This document shows positions 17,542-25,929 of a DNA stretch of 64,000 nucleotides, in pieces. The position numbers and the translations under genes were made by a program. A model generated the notes under the pieces. It did no database searches. It was not told the DNA's origin and worked only from the letters and a program-made list of their open reading frames with translations. Origin of the DNA: Sphingomonas_B tabacisoli (GTDB lineage: Bacteria > Pseudomonadota > Alphaproteobacteria > Sphingomonadales > Sphingomonadaceae). Location: NCBI RefSeq assembly GCF_042678385.1, contig NZ_JBHUDY010000001.1, positions 1,116,001-1,180,000 on the forward strand, given 5' to 3'. How positions within the stretch are numbered: position 1 is the stretch's first letter; the number at the start of each line of letters is the position of its first letter.

Positions 17542-18772
17542 AGGTCAGCAGCTCCTTCAGCGGTTTCGACGCATCCGAGAGAAGCGACGGGTCGATTTCC
17601 GCACCGACTTCGACCAGCTTGCGGCCTTGGACATAGTCCTTGGTCGCGTTGACGCAGTCGAGAGCGGTGACGCGTCCCTGCTTCAGGTAAATGACCGAGA
17701 AGCTGCGGGTCTCGGGATCGCCGCGCAGCACGGTGTCGTCATGGCCGACCGACAGGCCGACGGTCTGCAGGCGAAGATCGTACTGGTTGGACCAGAACCA
17801 GGGCACGGCGTGATAGGCGACGTCCTCGCCGATGATGGTCTTGGCGACCAAAGTCGCCTGATCGTTCGCGTTCTGCACCGATTCGAGCCGCATGCGCGCG
17901 CCGCCGGCGAACGGGTTCTCGTGCGCGGCGCAATCGCCGATCGCGAAGATGTCGGGCAGGCTGGTCCGGCACTGCGCATCCACGTTGACGCCATTGCCGC
18001 CCTCGGCGCCGGCGGTCAGCAGCGGCTCGACTTCGGGAATGATGCCGATGCCGACGATTGCGAGGTCGGCGGCGACCATCTCGCCATCGGCGAGGCGGAC
18101 GCCGGCGAGCTTGTTGCCGTCAGCGTCCAGCTCGAACGCCTCGACCTGGGCGCCGAGCCGGAGGTCGACGCCGTGCGCGCGGTGCTCGGCCTCGTAGAAG
18201 CGCGAGAGGCGTTCGCCGGCGACGCGGGCGAGGACGCGGGGCAGTGCTTCGAACAGGCTGACGCGCTTGCCGAGCTTCGAGAGCACGGCTGCCGCTTCCA
18301 GCCCGATATAGCCGCCGCCGACCACGGCAACGCGCTCGACGCGATCGAGCTTTGCCATGATGCCGTCGACGTCGGCGCGGTTGCGGACGAAATGCACGTC
18401 GACGCAGTGCGCGCCGGGGCAGGGAAGCGGACGCGGGCGACCGCCGGTCGCCCAGATCAGCTTCCCATAGCCGATCCGCTCGCCGGCGTCGGTGCCGACT
18501 TCGTGGAGTTCCGGATCGACGGTCAGCACGCGCTGGCCGGGCAGCAATGTCACGTTACGCTCGGTCCAGAATTTCTCCGGGCGGATCAGGATGCGCTCGA
18601 AGCCCTTTTCGCCGGCCAGATAGTCCTTGGAAAGCGGCGGCCGCTCATAGGGAAGCTCCGGCTCTTCGCCGAGAAGGGCGATCGAGCCCTCGAAATGCGC
18701 CTGACGAAGCGCGATCGCGGCCTGTGCGCCGCCATGTCCTGCCCCCACGATCAACACATCGTATCGAGTCAT
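17540..18772 (-). CDS. FAD-dependent ferredoxin reductase-type oxidoreductase
   Basis: A 410-residue flavoprotein of the BphA4/putidaredoxin reductase group, which passes electrons from NADH to a ferredoxin serving an oxygenase or P450. It has the FAD loop IVGAGHGGAQAA near residue 6, the NAD loop VVGGGYIGLEAA near 150, and the second FAD motif FAIGDCAAHENPF near 275. ATG 18772 follows GGGAGGCGG. No ferredoxin or oxygenase gene is adjacent, so the partner is unknown. Confidence 0.88.
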   Translation of the reverse strand: MTRYDVLIVGAGHGGAQAAIALRQAHFEGSIALLGEEPELPYERPPLSKDYLAGEKGFERILIRPEKFWTERNVTLLPGQRVLTVDPELHEVGTDAGERIGYGKLIWATGGRPRPLPCPGAHCVDVHFVRNRADVDGIMAKLDRVERVAVVGGGYIGLEAAAVLSKLGKRVSLFEALPRVLARVAGERLSRFYEAEHRAHGVDLRLGAQVEAFELDADGNKLAGVRLADGEMVAADLAIVGIGIIPEVEPLLTAGAEGGNGVNVDAQCRTSLPDIFAIGDCAAHENPFAGGARMRLESVQNANDQATLVAKTIIGEDVAYHAVPWFWSNQYDLRLQTVGLSVGHDDTVLRGDPETRSFSVIYLKQGRVTALDCVNATKDYVQGRKLVEVGAEIDPSLLSDASKPLKELLT

Positions 18773-18883
18773 TCCGCCTCCCTCTCGCGGGGCGGATAAG
18801 CCGGGAAGCGTCGAGGATTGCAAGAGGCATCGGACCTTGTTGACCCCTGCCGAGGCCTTACCTATAGGGCCGCACCTGCCTGG

Positions 18884-18960
18884 GGCGGAGTAGCTCAGTT
18901 GGTTAGAGCAGCGGAATCATAATCCGCGTGTCGGGGGTTCAAGTCCCTCCTCCGCTACCA
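18884..18960 (+). tRNA. tRNA-Met (anticodon CAU)
   Basis: A 77-nt cloverleaf: acceptor GGCGGAG pairs with CTCCGCT (first pair G-U), D-stem GCTC/GAGC, anticodon stem GCGGA/TCCGC around loop ATCATAA with anticodon CAT, T-loop TTCAAGT, and an encoded CCA. A CAU anticodon can belong to elongator tRNA-Met or to tRNA-Ile2 (lysidine-modified). It is not the initiator, which has a C-A first pair. Elongator Met is my preferred call. Confidence 0.92.
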
Positions 18961-18964
18961 TTCC

Positions 18965-19684
18965 TCACATGCCCGCCAGCGACTTGAGCGCGGTTGCGTC
19001 CGCGATCGCGTCGGCGTGGATGTCGTTGTTGAAATAGGCCCAGGCGCGGCGGCCTTGCGCTTCCTGTTCGCGGAGCCATTGGGCCCAGCCGGAGAGCGTT
19101 TCCTCTGAATAGCGGCCCCAATATTTGCCGGTGCTGCCGTGGAAGCGGACATAGGCGGCGCGGCCGGTGGCGGCGCGATGCGGAGCCTGGCCGGGCATGT
19201 CGTGCGAGCAGAAGCCGACACCGGCTGCATCGAGCAGCTCCAGCACTCCGTCGGCGAGCCAGCTTGGCTCCCTGAATTCGAAGACGTGCGTGAGATCGGG
19301 CGGGAGCAGGGCGATAAAGCTCGTCAGCCGCTCGCGATTGAAGCGCAGGTTCGGTGGGAGCTGATAGAGGATGGGGCCAAGCGCAGGCGCGAGGTGGCGG
19401 GCGCGACCCAGGAACCGCGCCATGCTTTCGTCGCAGTCCTTCAGCTTGCGCATATGGGTGATGAAGCGCGGCGCCTTGATCGCGTAGCAAAAGCCGGGCG
19501 GCGCCTGGTCGCGCCATTTCGCGAAGGTGGGCGCTTCGGGCAGCCGGTAGAAGGTGGCGTTGACCTCGACCGTGTCAAAGTGGCGGGCATAGTGTTCGAA
19601 CCAGCGCTTGACGGGCAGGCCCTCCGGGTAGAAGGCCCCGCGCCAATGCCGGTAGTTCCAGCCCGAGCAACCGATACGGATCAC
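18965..19684 (-). CDS. DUF72 (YecE-like) protein
   Basis: A 239-residue TIM-barrel protein of the DUF72 family, recognised from the opening IRIGCSGWNYRHWRG, the segment FDTVEVNATFYRLP and the C-terminal AWAYFNNDIHADA. The biochemical role of the family is not established. The GTG start at 19684 lies only three bases from the divergent thiE start. Confidence 0.88.
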   Translation of the reverse strand: MIRIGCSGWNYRHWRGAFYPEGLPVKRWFEHYARHFDTVEVNATFYRLPEAPTFAKWRDQAPPGFCYAIKAPRFITHMRKLKDCDESMARFLGRARHLAPALGPILYQLPPNLRFNRERLTSFIALLPPDLTHVFEFREPSWLADGVLELLDAAGVGFCSHDMPGQAPHRAATGRAAYVRFHGSTGKYWGRYSEETLSGWAQWLREQEAQGRRAWAYFNNDIHADAIADATALKSLAGM

Positions 19685-19687
19685 TCA

Positions 19688-20350
19688 ATGCACAACGAAT
19701 CGTTCGCCGAACTGTTCGCGCGGGATGAAGAGCGCGGACCGTGCCAGCTTTACCTGATCTCGCCGCTGGATGTGGGCGGGGACTTTCCGGAGCGGCTGAA
19801 GCGGGCGCTCGACGCCGGCCCGGTCGCGGCGTTCCAGTTCCGCGTGAAGGGTGTCGACCAGCACAAGGCGGCGGTGCTGGCCGAGCCGCTGCTGGCGATC
19901 TGCCGCGAGCGGGACGTCGCTTTCATCGTCAACGATTCGATCGCGCTCGCCAAGCGGCTGGGCGCCGACGGCGTGCATCTGGGGCAGGACGACGGCGATC
20001 CGCGCGACGCCCGGCGCGAGTTGGGTCCGGGCGCGCAGATCGGCGTTACCGCGCACGACAGCAAGCATTTGGCGATGGAAGCAGGCGAGGCGGGGGCCGA
20101 CTATGTCGCCTTCGGCAGCTTCTATCCGACGACGACCAAGGACGTGCGGCACTTTCCGGACCCGTCGATCCTTGGCTGGTGGTCCACGATCTTCGAGATA
20201 CCGTGCGTCGCCATCGGCGGCATCACGCCCGAGAATGCGCAACCGCTGATCGACGCGGGCGCGGATTTCCTGGCGGTGAGCGGGGCGGTGTGGAACGCAC
20301 CGGAAGGCGAAGCCGAAGCGGTGAGGCGGTTCGTGGCGCTGCTGGGCTAG
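19688..20350 (+). CDS. thiE: Thiamine-phosphate synthase family protein
   Basis: A 220-residue TIM-barrel enzyme joining the thiazole and pyrimidine halves of thiamine. Family landmarks are present: FIVNDSIALAKRLGADGVHLGQDD, IGVTAHDSKHL, the phosphate loop DYVAFGSFYPTTTK and VAIGGI. The usual RDK after the first strand reads RVK here. No thiamine riboswitch is visible upstream and no other thi gene is adjacent, so the symbol is probable rather than certain. Confidence 0.75.
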   Translation: MHNESFAELFARDEERGPCQLYLISPLDVGGDFPERLKRALDAGPVAAFQFRVKGVDQHKAAVLAEPLLAICRERDVAFIVNDSIALAKRLGADGVHLGQDDGDPRDARRELGPGAQIGVTAHDSKHLAMEAGEAGADYVAFGSFYPTTTKDVRHFPDPSILGWWSTIFEIPCVAIGGITPENAQPLIDAGADFLAVSGAVWNAPEGEAEAVRRFVALLG

Positions 20351-20355
20351 CGCAT

Positions 20356-20706
20356 CTACGCCGCGCGGGGCGGGTGGTGCGGATCGTTCGAATAGAGGTA
20401 GCGCGCTTCGAATTGCTCGAGGCTTGGACAGCCGGTCGGACGGCTGCCGTGAGCTTCGCCGGAAGCGGCAGAGGGCATCCAGCCGAACTGGCCCGCGGCC
20501 GGTGGCACCGGCACGGTTCGGCTACGGATCGGCTTTACGACATCTGACACGCGACGCGCTCCCTGACGCGGCAGATACGTGCGCCTTGACGCTACGTATT
20601 GCATGAATGCGACGAAAGTGCCGGGCGGATCGACCAAGCCGTTCATTTCTGGCCCGGAAAGAATTTCGCGCGGTTGCGTTGGGCCTGCTGTGAGCAGGAG
20701 TAACAT
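20356..20706 (-). CDS. Possible small hypothetical protein
   Basis: The 360 bp between thiE and the L,D-transpeptidase contain one minus-strand frame of 116 codons, with internal starts that would shorten it to about 97 or 82. The product is Pro/Arg-rich with no recognisable domain. It is listed only because the gap is otherwise empty; it may be chance in GC-rich DNA. Confidence 0.25.
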   Translation of the reverse strand: MLLLLTAGPTQPREILSGPEMNGLVDPPGTFVAFMQYVASRRTYLPRQGARRVSDVVKPIRSRTVPVPPAAGQFGWMPSAASGEAHGSRPTGCPSLEQFEARYLYSNDPHHPPRAA

Positions 20707-20710
20707 AGGC

Positions 20711-21697
20711 GTGAAACAAATCTTGGCAGTGGCCGCGCTGGCGGCGTCGGCAACGGTCTTCGCTCAGGGCGCCTCGCCCGCGGGGATCGACCTGACGGTG
20801 ATGCAGGCGCAGGTCGCGCTCGACAAGGCCGGCTTTTCGCCCGGCGTGATCGACGGCAAGTCGGGCGCTTCGCTGCGCCGTGCGCTGAGCGGCTTTCAGA
20901 AGGCGCGCGGCCTGAGCGTCAGCGGCAAGATCGACGATGCGACCCTGAAGGCGCTGGGCGCAGGCGATCCTGCTTCGGCCGTAACAACGGTCCAGATCGC
21001 GCCGGAGGACATCGCCGGCCCGTTCACCAATCCGATCCCGAAGGAACCGGCGGACCAGGCCAAGCTGCAATGCCTCTGCTACCGCACGCCGTTGGAGAAG
21101 CTCGCCGAGCATTACCACACAACCCCGGCGACGCTGATGGCGCTGAATAGCCCTGACACCCCGCTGAAGGCGGGCCAGTCGATCAAGGTGCCGGCGGTGG
21201 TGCCGGGTTCACGCGATTATGCCGGCGTGAAGGACGAAGGCTGGCGGCGCACGCTGGCCGACCTCGGCGTCAATGCGCAGCAGCCGCAGGGCGACAAGGT
21301 CGTGGTCGACAAGTCCGACGGCGTGCTCCGCGTCTTTTCCGGCGACAAGGTCGTTGCCCAATTCCCGGTGACGATGGGATCGCAGCACGATCCGCTGCCG
21401 ATCGGAAGCTGGAAGATCAAAGGCTTCTCGTACAACCCGAAGTTCCATTATAACCCCGACCTATTCTGGGATGCGAAGCCGGGCGACGAAAAGGCGACGC
21501 TGCCGGCCGGGCCGAATGGGCCGGTGGGCGTGATCTGGATGGACCTGAGCAAGGAGCATTACGGCATCCACGGCACGCCCGAGCCGCAGACGATCGGCCG
21601 CACCGAAAGTCATGGCTGCATCCGCATGACGAACTGGGACGCGGCAAGGTTGTCGCTGATCGTGAAGCCGGGCACGCCGGCCATCTTCCAGGAGTAG
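20711..21697 (+). CDS. L,D-transpeptidase (YkuD) with PG-binding and LysM-like domains
   Basis: A 328-residue secreted enzyme forming 3-3 crosslinks in peptidoglycan or attaching proteins to it. A signal peptide (about 1-19, ending VFAQG) is followed by a PG_binding_1 domain (about 30-80), a LysM-like segment (ALNSPDTPLKAGQSIKVP) and the YkuD domain with catalytic cysteine in SHGCIRM and upstream HGTPEPQTIG. The GTG at 20711 follows AGGAG at 20696-20700. Confidence 0.92.
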   Translation: MKQILAVAALAASATVFAQGASPAGIDLTVMQAQVALDKAGFSPGVIDGKSGASLRRALSGFQKARGLSVSGKIDDATLKALGAGDPASAVTTVQIAPEDIAGPFTNPIPKEPADQAKLQCLCYRTPLEKLAEHYHTTPATLMALNSPDTPLKAGQSIKVPAVVPGSRDYAGVKDEGWRRTLADLGVNAQQPQGDKVVVDKSDGVLRVFSGDKVVAQFPVTMGSQHDPLPIGSWKIKGFSYNPKFHYNPDLFWDAKPGDEKATLPAGPNGPVGVIWMDLSKEHYGIHGTPEPQTIGRTESHGCIRMTNWDAARLSLIVKPGTPAIFQE

Positions 21698-21701
21698 CCG
21701 C

Positions 21702-22301
21702 TTGAACCGGTTCGGCTGGCTGCTGCTGCTGATCTTCATTCTGGGCGCCATCGCCTTTGCGACGATGATGACCGGATCGCCTGAAAAACCGGCCGCGCAG
21801 GCGCCGGCACCCGCGGCCACGCCGACGGCGACGCCAACCGTGGCGATCCGCAGCATCAGCGGGCTCGTCATTCCGGTCGCGGGCGTTCGGCCCGAGCAGT
21901 TGACCGACACCTGGGGACAGAGCCGCGGCGGCGGGCAGCGCGAGCATCACGCGATCGACATCATGGCGGCACGCGGCACGCCGGTCGTCGCCGCGGCGCC
22001 TGGGCGAGTGGAGAAGATCTTCGAGAGCAGGAACGGCGGCCACACCGTCTATGTGCGGAGCCCTGATGGCGCGATCGTCTATTATTATGCCCATCTTGAC
22101 GCATATCGGCCGGGGCTTGCCGAGGGGCAGCAGGTGAAGAGCGGCGACGTGATCGCGGCTGTCGGCTCGACAGGCGACGCCAGCCCCGAAGCGCCGCATC
22201 TCCATTTCGAGATCAAGCGGATGGGGGCGGGCGAGGGCTGGTGGCAGGGACAGGAGGTCAATCCCTACCCGCTGCTTGCCGGACAAGCTGCCGCCCGCTA
22301 A
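21702..22301 (+). CDS. Membrane-anchored M23 family metallopeptidase
   Basis: A 199-residue LytM/M23 zinc endopeptidase acting on peptidoglycan peptides. One N-terminal membrane segment (5-22) and an Ala/Pro/Thr-rich linker precede the catalytic domain. Predicted zinc ligands are His82 and Asp86 (HHAID) and His168 of HLHFE, with His131 and His166 also conserved. The TTG start at 21702 follows AGGAG at the end of the previous gene, so the two wall enzymes are probably co-translated. Confidence 0.87.
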   Translation: MNRFGWLLLLIFILGAIAFATMMTGSPEKPAAQAPAPAATPTATPTVAIRSISGLVIPVAGVRPEQLTDTWGQSRGGGQREHHAIDIMAARGTPVVAAAPGRVEKIFESRNGGHTVYVRSPDGAIVYYYAHLDAYRPGLAEGQQVKSGDVIAAVGSTGDASPEAPHLHFEIKRMGAGEGWWQGQEVNPYPLLAGQAAAR

Positions 22302-22340
22302 GGCGCGCCCCACTTTCCAGTCTTTCTCAAGAGTAGAACC

Positions 22341-22904
22341 ATGAAGATCAGCGGCGTGGACATCCGTCCCGGCAACATCATCGAATATGAAGGCGGCCTG
22401 TGGCGCGCGGTGAAAATCCAGCATACCCAGCCGGGCAAGGGCGGCGCCTATATGCAGGTCGAGATGAAGAACCTCATCGACGGCCGGAAGACCAACGTCC
22501 GCTTCCGCTCCGCCGAGACGGTCGAGCGCGTGCGGCTGGACACCAAGGATTTCCAGTTCCTGTTCCGCGACGGCGACCAGCTGACCTTCATGGACAAGGA
22601 TACCTACGACCAGATCACTTTGCCCACCGACATGCTGGGCGACGAAGTTGCGTTCCTGCAGGACGGCATGGATGTCGTTCTGGAACTGCACGAAGATCGG
22701 CCGATCTCCGTCCAGCTGCCCGACCAGATCGAAGCGACGATCGTCGAGGCCGATGCGGTGGTGAAGGGGCAGACCGCTTCGTCCAGCTACAAGCCGGCCG
22801 TGCTCGACAACGGCGTCCGCGTCATGGTGCCGCCGCACATCGCGAGCGGAACCCGGATTGTGGTCGACGTGTATGAGAAGACCTACGTGAAGCGGGCGGA
22901 TTGA
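22341..22904 (+). CDS. efp: Translation elongation factor P
   Basis: A 187-residue EF-P that relieves ribosome stalling at polyproline stretches. Three beta-barrel domains are recognisable. The tip loop PGKGGA carries Lys33, the residue that is beta-lysylated in bacteria using EpmA/EpmB, and ends KTYVKRAD. Modification genes are not in the window. Confidence 0.96.
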   Translation: MKISGVDIRPGNIIEYEGGLWRAVKIQHTQPGKGGAYMQVEMKNLIDGRKTNVRFRSAETVERVRLDTKDFQFLFRDGDQLTFMDKDTYDQITLPTDMLGDEVAFLQDGMDVVLELHEDRPISVQLPDQIEATIVEADAVVKGQTASSSYKPAVLDNGVRVMVPPHIASGTRIVVDVYEKTYVKRAD

Positions 22905-22911
22905 TGCGGTT

Positions 22912-23013
22912 CCCCTCCCGCTTGCGGGAGGGGTTAGGGGTGGGCCTGAACTGACCCGCTCCGAAACATAACGATCCCACCCCCGGCCCCTCCCGCAAGC
23001 GGGAGGGGAGGAG
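22912..23013. repeat. Palindromic intergenic element, family B
   Basis: Two inverted arms of CCCCTCCCGCTTGCGGGAGG plus a TAGGGGTGGG tail, separated by about 30 bp. A near-identical element lies at 43908-44010. The right arm ends GGGGAGGAG, which is also the ribosome site of the next gene, six bases before its ATG. Confidence 0.8.
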
Positions 23014-23019
23014 AAATAG

Positions 23020-23820
23020 ATGCCATCCCATTCCGGTCTCCTCACCGTCATGGAGCGCGCCGCGCGCAAGGCGGGGCAGCGCTTGCGGCGCGACTTCAAC
23101 GAGGTTTCGCACCTGCAGGTCTCGCGCAAGGGGCCGGCGGACTTCGTGTCCAAGGCCGACCAGCAGGCCGAGCGGACATTGTATGACGAGCTGAAAAAGG
23201 CGCGGCCCGACTGGGGCTTTCTGCTGGAAGAAGCCGGCGAGATCGAAGGCGATCCGTCGAAGCCGCGCTGGATCGTCGACCCGTTGGACGGCACCAGCAA
23301 TTTCCTGCACGGAATTCCCCATTTTGCGATCTCGATCGCGGTGCAGGAGCCGTCGGGCGAGATCACCAGCGGCATCGTCTATCAGCCGCTGACCGACGAA
23401 AGCTTTTGGGCGGAAAAGGGCAGGGGCGCCTGGCTGCAGGACCAGCGGCTGCGCGTCTCGTCGCGGCGCGACCTGGCGGACTCGCTGATCGCTACCGGCA
23501 TCCCGTTCAAGGGGCATGGCGACATGGGCCAGTGGGGCCGCATCTTCAGTGCGGTCGCGCCCGAAGTCGCGGGCATTCGCCGCTTTGGTTCGGCCGCGCT
23601 CGACCTCGCCTGGGTGGCGGCCGGGCGTTACGACGGCTTCTGGGAATCCGGGCTGAAGCCCTGGGACGCGGCAGCGGGTATCCTGCTCGTGCGCGAGGCC
23701 GGCGGCTTCGTCACCGATTTCCGCGGCGGCGACCGCGCGATGGAGCGAAGCGAGTTCCTCGCCGCCAACGACGCGCTCCATTCGCGCCTGCACAAATTGG
23801 TCGCCGGCGCGCTGCGCTGA
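23020..23820 (+). CDS. suhB: Inositol monophosphatase family protein
   Basis: A 266-residue Mg-dependent phosphatase. Metal-binding motifs are complete: LLEEAGEIEGD, DPLDGTSNFLHG and the C-terminal WDAAAGILLVREAGG. The substrate may be inositol phosphate; SuhB homologs also act in rRNA antitermination, which sequence cannot decide. Its Shine-Dalgarno is supplied by the palindromic element immediately upstream. Confidence 0.9.
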   Translation: MPSHSGLLTVMERAARKAGQRLRRDFNEVSHLQVSRKGPADFVSKADQQAERTLYDELKKARPDWGFLLEEAGEIEGDPSKPRWIVDPLDGTSNFLHGIPHFAISIAVQEPSGEITSGIVYQPLTDESFWAEKGRGAWLQDQRLRVSSRRDLADSLIATGIPFKGHGDMGQWGRIFSAVAPEVAGIRRFGSAALDLAWVAAGRYDGFWESGLKPWDAAAGILLVREAGGFVTDFRGGDRAMERSEFLAANDALHSRLHKLVAGALR

Positions 23821-23833
23821 ATGCTGTTTTTCC

Positions 23834-23912
23834 CGTCATTCCCGCGAAAGCGGGAACCCAGCTTTCTTGTGGCCCTTCGGGCGGCTGGATCCCCGCTTTC
23901 GCGGGGATGACG
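23834..23912. repeat. Palindromic intergenic element, family C
   Basis: Arms CGTCATTCCCGCGAAAGCGG and its near-inverse CCCCGCTTTCGCGGGGATGACG surround a short centre with ACCCAGCTTTCTT. A second copy lies at 42163-42245. It ends 86 bp before nuoA. Confidence 0.75.
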
Positions 23913-23998
23913 AAATAACGGGCGCATGGCCCGAGGCAGTTGCGCCTTGCAGCGTCGCGGCCTAGATGCGCGCCCAAGTCTGTCTCGGAGTTTCCCCA

Positions 23999-24376
23999 AT
24001 GGCGTCGGTCGCCGCCGGCTATCTGCCGATCCTGTTGTTCCTGGGCGTCGCCGTGCTCCTGTCGAGCGCGTTCGTTTTCCTGCCGATGATCGCATCGCGC
24101 TTCACCGGATCGCACCAGCCTTATCCGGAAAAGCTCAGCGAATATGAGTGCGGTTTCCCGGCGTTCGAGGACAGCCGCAGCCAGTTCGACGTGCGCTTCT
24201 ACCTCGTCGCGATCCTGTTCATCGTGTTCGACCTGGAAGCGGCGTTCCTGTGGCCCTGGGCCGTCTCGCTGTTCAAGGTGGGCTGGGCGAGCTGGATCGC
24301 GATGATGGTGTTCCTGGGCGAACTGGTGCTCGGCTATATCTATGCGTGGAAGAAGGGAGCGCTGGAATGGGAGTGA
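23999..24376 (+). CDS. nuoA: NADH-quinone oxidoreductase subunit A
   Basis: A 125-residue membrane subunit of complex I with three membrane segments and the conserved loop YECGFPAFEDSRSQFDVRFYLVAILF. It heads the nuo operon. The ATG at 23999 follows CGGAG at 23986-23990; an upstream in-frame ATG at 23966 is less likely. It overlaps nuoB by ten bases. Confidence 0.95.
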   Translation: MASVAAGYLPILLFLGVAVLLSSAFVFLPMIASRFTGSHQPYPEKLSEYECGFPAFEDSRSQFDVRFYLVAILFIVFDLEAAFLWPWAVSLFKVGWASWIAMMVFLGELVLGYIYAWKKGALEWE

Positions 24377-24918
24377 TGCTCAGCCCGGCCGAGAACGTCT
24401 TCCCGCCCGAGGGCAAGCTTCCCGACCAGAATTATTTCAATGATCTCAACTCCGAGCTGACCGACAAGGGCTTCCTCGTCACCTCGACGGAAGACCTGTT
24501 CCAATGGGCGCGGACGGGGTCGCTGTGGTGGATGACGTTCGGCCTTGCCTGCTGCGCGGTCGAGATGATCCACGTCAACATGCCGCGTTACGACCTTGAG
24601 CGGTTCGGCGTGGCGCCGCGCGCCAGCCCGCGCCAGTCGGACGTGATGATCGTCGCCGGCACGCTCTGCAACAAGATGGCCCCGGCGCTGCGCCGCGTGT
24701 ACGACCAGATGTCGGAGCCGCGCTATGTGATCTCGATGGGATCGTGCGCGAACGGCGGCGGCTATTATCATTACAGCTATTCGGTGGTGCGCGGCTGCGA
24801 CCGCATCGTGCCGGTCGACATCTACGTCCCCGGCTGCCCGCCGACCGCGGAAGCGCTGCTGTACGGGATCATGCAACTGCAGCGGAAAATCCGCCGCGAA
24901 GGGACGATCGAGCGGTGA
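24367..24918 (+). CDS. nuoB: NADH-quinone oxidoreductase subunit B
   Basis: A 183-residue peripheral subunit carrying the terminal 4Fe-4S cluster N2 next to the quinone site. All four ligands are visible: Cys62 and Cys63 (GLACCAVEM), Cys127 (GSCANGGG) and Cys157 (VPGCPPTAE). I chose ATG 24367, seven bases after GGGAG; ATG 24376 is possible but has no spaced ribosome site. Confidence 0.95.
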   Translation: MGVMLSPAENVFPPEGKLPDQNYFNDLNSELTDKGFLVTSTEDLFQWARTGSLWWMTFGLACCAVEMIHVNMPRYDLERFGVAPRASPRQSDVMIVAGTLCNKMAPALRRVYDQMSEPRYVISMGSCANGGGYYHYSYSVVRGCDRIVPVDIYVPGCPPTAEALLYGIMQLQRKIRREGTIER

Positions 24919-24929
24919 GTGCATTCTCC

Positions 24930-25029
24930 AAAGCCGTTCGCCCTGAGCTTGTCGAAGGGCTGCTTTTCGTTCTTCCGGACATGAAAGAAGGGCAGGGCTT
25001 CGACAGGCTCAGCCCGAACGGAGTTTTTT
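24930..25029. repeat. Palindromic element, family E, between nuoB and nuoC
   Basis: Inverted arms AGCCGTTCGCCCTGAGCTTG and GCTTCGACAGGCTCAGCCCG flank about 45 bp. The right end (AACGGAG) supplies the GGAG ribosome site of nuoC, six bases from its GTG. Confidence 0.7.
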
Positions 25030-25929
25030 GTGCTTAGCCCGGCACCGAAAGTCGCCTCGAACGACGGCGTGATCGCGGCGATCCGGCCGACGCTGGGCGC
25101 GGCCGTGATCGAGGCCGTCGAGCGCGTCTATGAAGTGACGTTCACGGTCGAGCGCGCCGCGATCGTCGACGTGCTCCGCACGTTGCGAGACCAGTTCGGC
25201 TATCAGCAGCTGATGGAGATCGCCGGCGTCGACTATCCGTCGCGGCCGGAGCGGTTCGAGGTGGTCTACCACCTGCTGTCGCTGACCAAGAACCACCGCG
25301 TCCGCGTCAAGGTCTCGACCGACGAGGACACGCCGGTGCCGAGCGTGACCGGGCTGTGGCCGGTCGCCGGCTGGCTGGAGCGCGAAGTGTACGACATGTA
25401 CGGCGTGCTGTTCGACGGCAATCCGGACCTGCGGCGCATCCTGACCGATTATGGCTTTCGTGGCCATCCGCAGCGCAAGGACTTTCCGCTGACCGGCTAT
25501 GTCGAGATGCGCTATTCCGAAGAGCATAAGCGCGTGATCTACGAGCCGGTGAAGCTGGCGCAGGATTTCCGCGCGTTCGACTTCACTTCGCCCTGGGAAG
25601 GTGCGGACTATGTGCTGCCGGGAGACGAGAAGGCTTCGCCCGAGGCTAAAGGCGCGCCGACGCCGCTCACCGCCGACCAGATCGCCAAGGCCGGCACGGT
25701 CAATGTGACCGACAAGCCGCCGGTCGAGCAGGCGAAGACGACGGAAAGCCCGGCCCAGACCGGCGCCGGCCAGCCGCATCCGGGCAACAAGCCGGAGGAA
25801 AAGCCGCTGCAGGCGAGCGGCGCTCCTGCCGAGCCGCCGGCCGAGGCCGGCAAGCCGGAGACGGGCGAGCCGGTGCCACCCAAGACGGCGCGCAAGCCGC
25901 GCAAGAAGCCGGAGCCGAAGAATGGCTGA
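25030..25929 (+). CDS. nuoC: NADH-quinone oxidoreductase subunit C with long C-terminal tail
   Basis: A 299-residue complex I subunit. The conserved core (about 1-197) includes ERFEVVYHLLSL, EREVYDMYGVLFDGNPDLRR and the signature LTDYGFRGHPQRKDFPLTGY. The last 100 residues form a low-complexity tail rich in Pro, Ala, Glu and Lys. It starts at GTG 25030 and overlaps nuoD by eight bases. Confidence 0.94.
   Translation: MLSPAPKVASNDGVIAAIRPTLGAAVIEAVERVYEVTFTVERAAIVDVLRTLRDQFGYQQLMEIAGVDYPSRPERFEVVYHLLSLTKNHRVRVKVSTDEDTPVPSVTGLWPVAGWLEREVYDMYGVLFDGNPDLRRILTDYGFRGHPQRKDFPLTGYVEMRYSEEHKRVIYEPVKLAQDFRAFDFTSPWEGADYVLPGDEKASPEAKGAPTPLTADQIAKAGTVNVTDKPPVEQAKTTESPAQTGAGQPHPGNKPEEKPLQASGAPAEPPAEAGKPETGEPVPPKTARKPRKKPEPKNG

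Noticed and set aside
19600..19690. TPP riboswitch upstream of thiE
   Set aside because: The upstream sequence is the DUF72 coding region, and no thi-box elements are visible.
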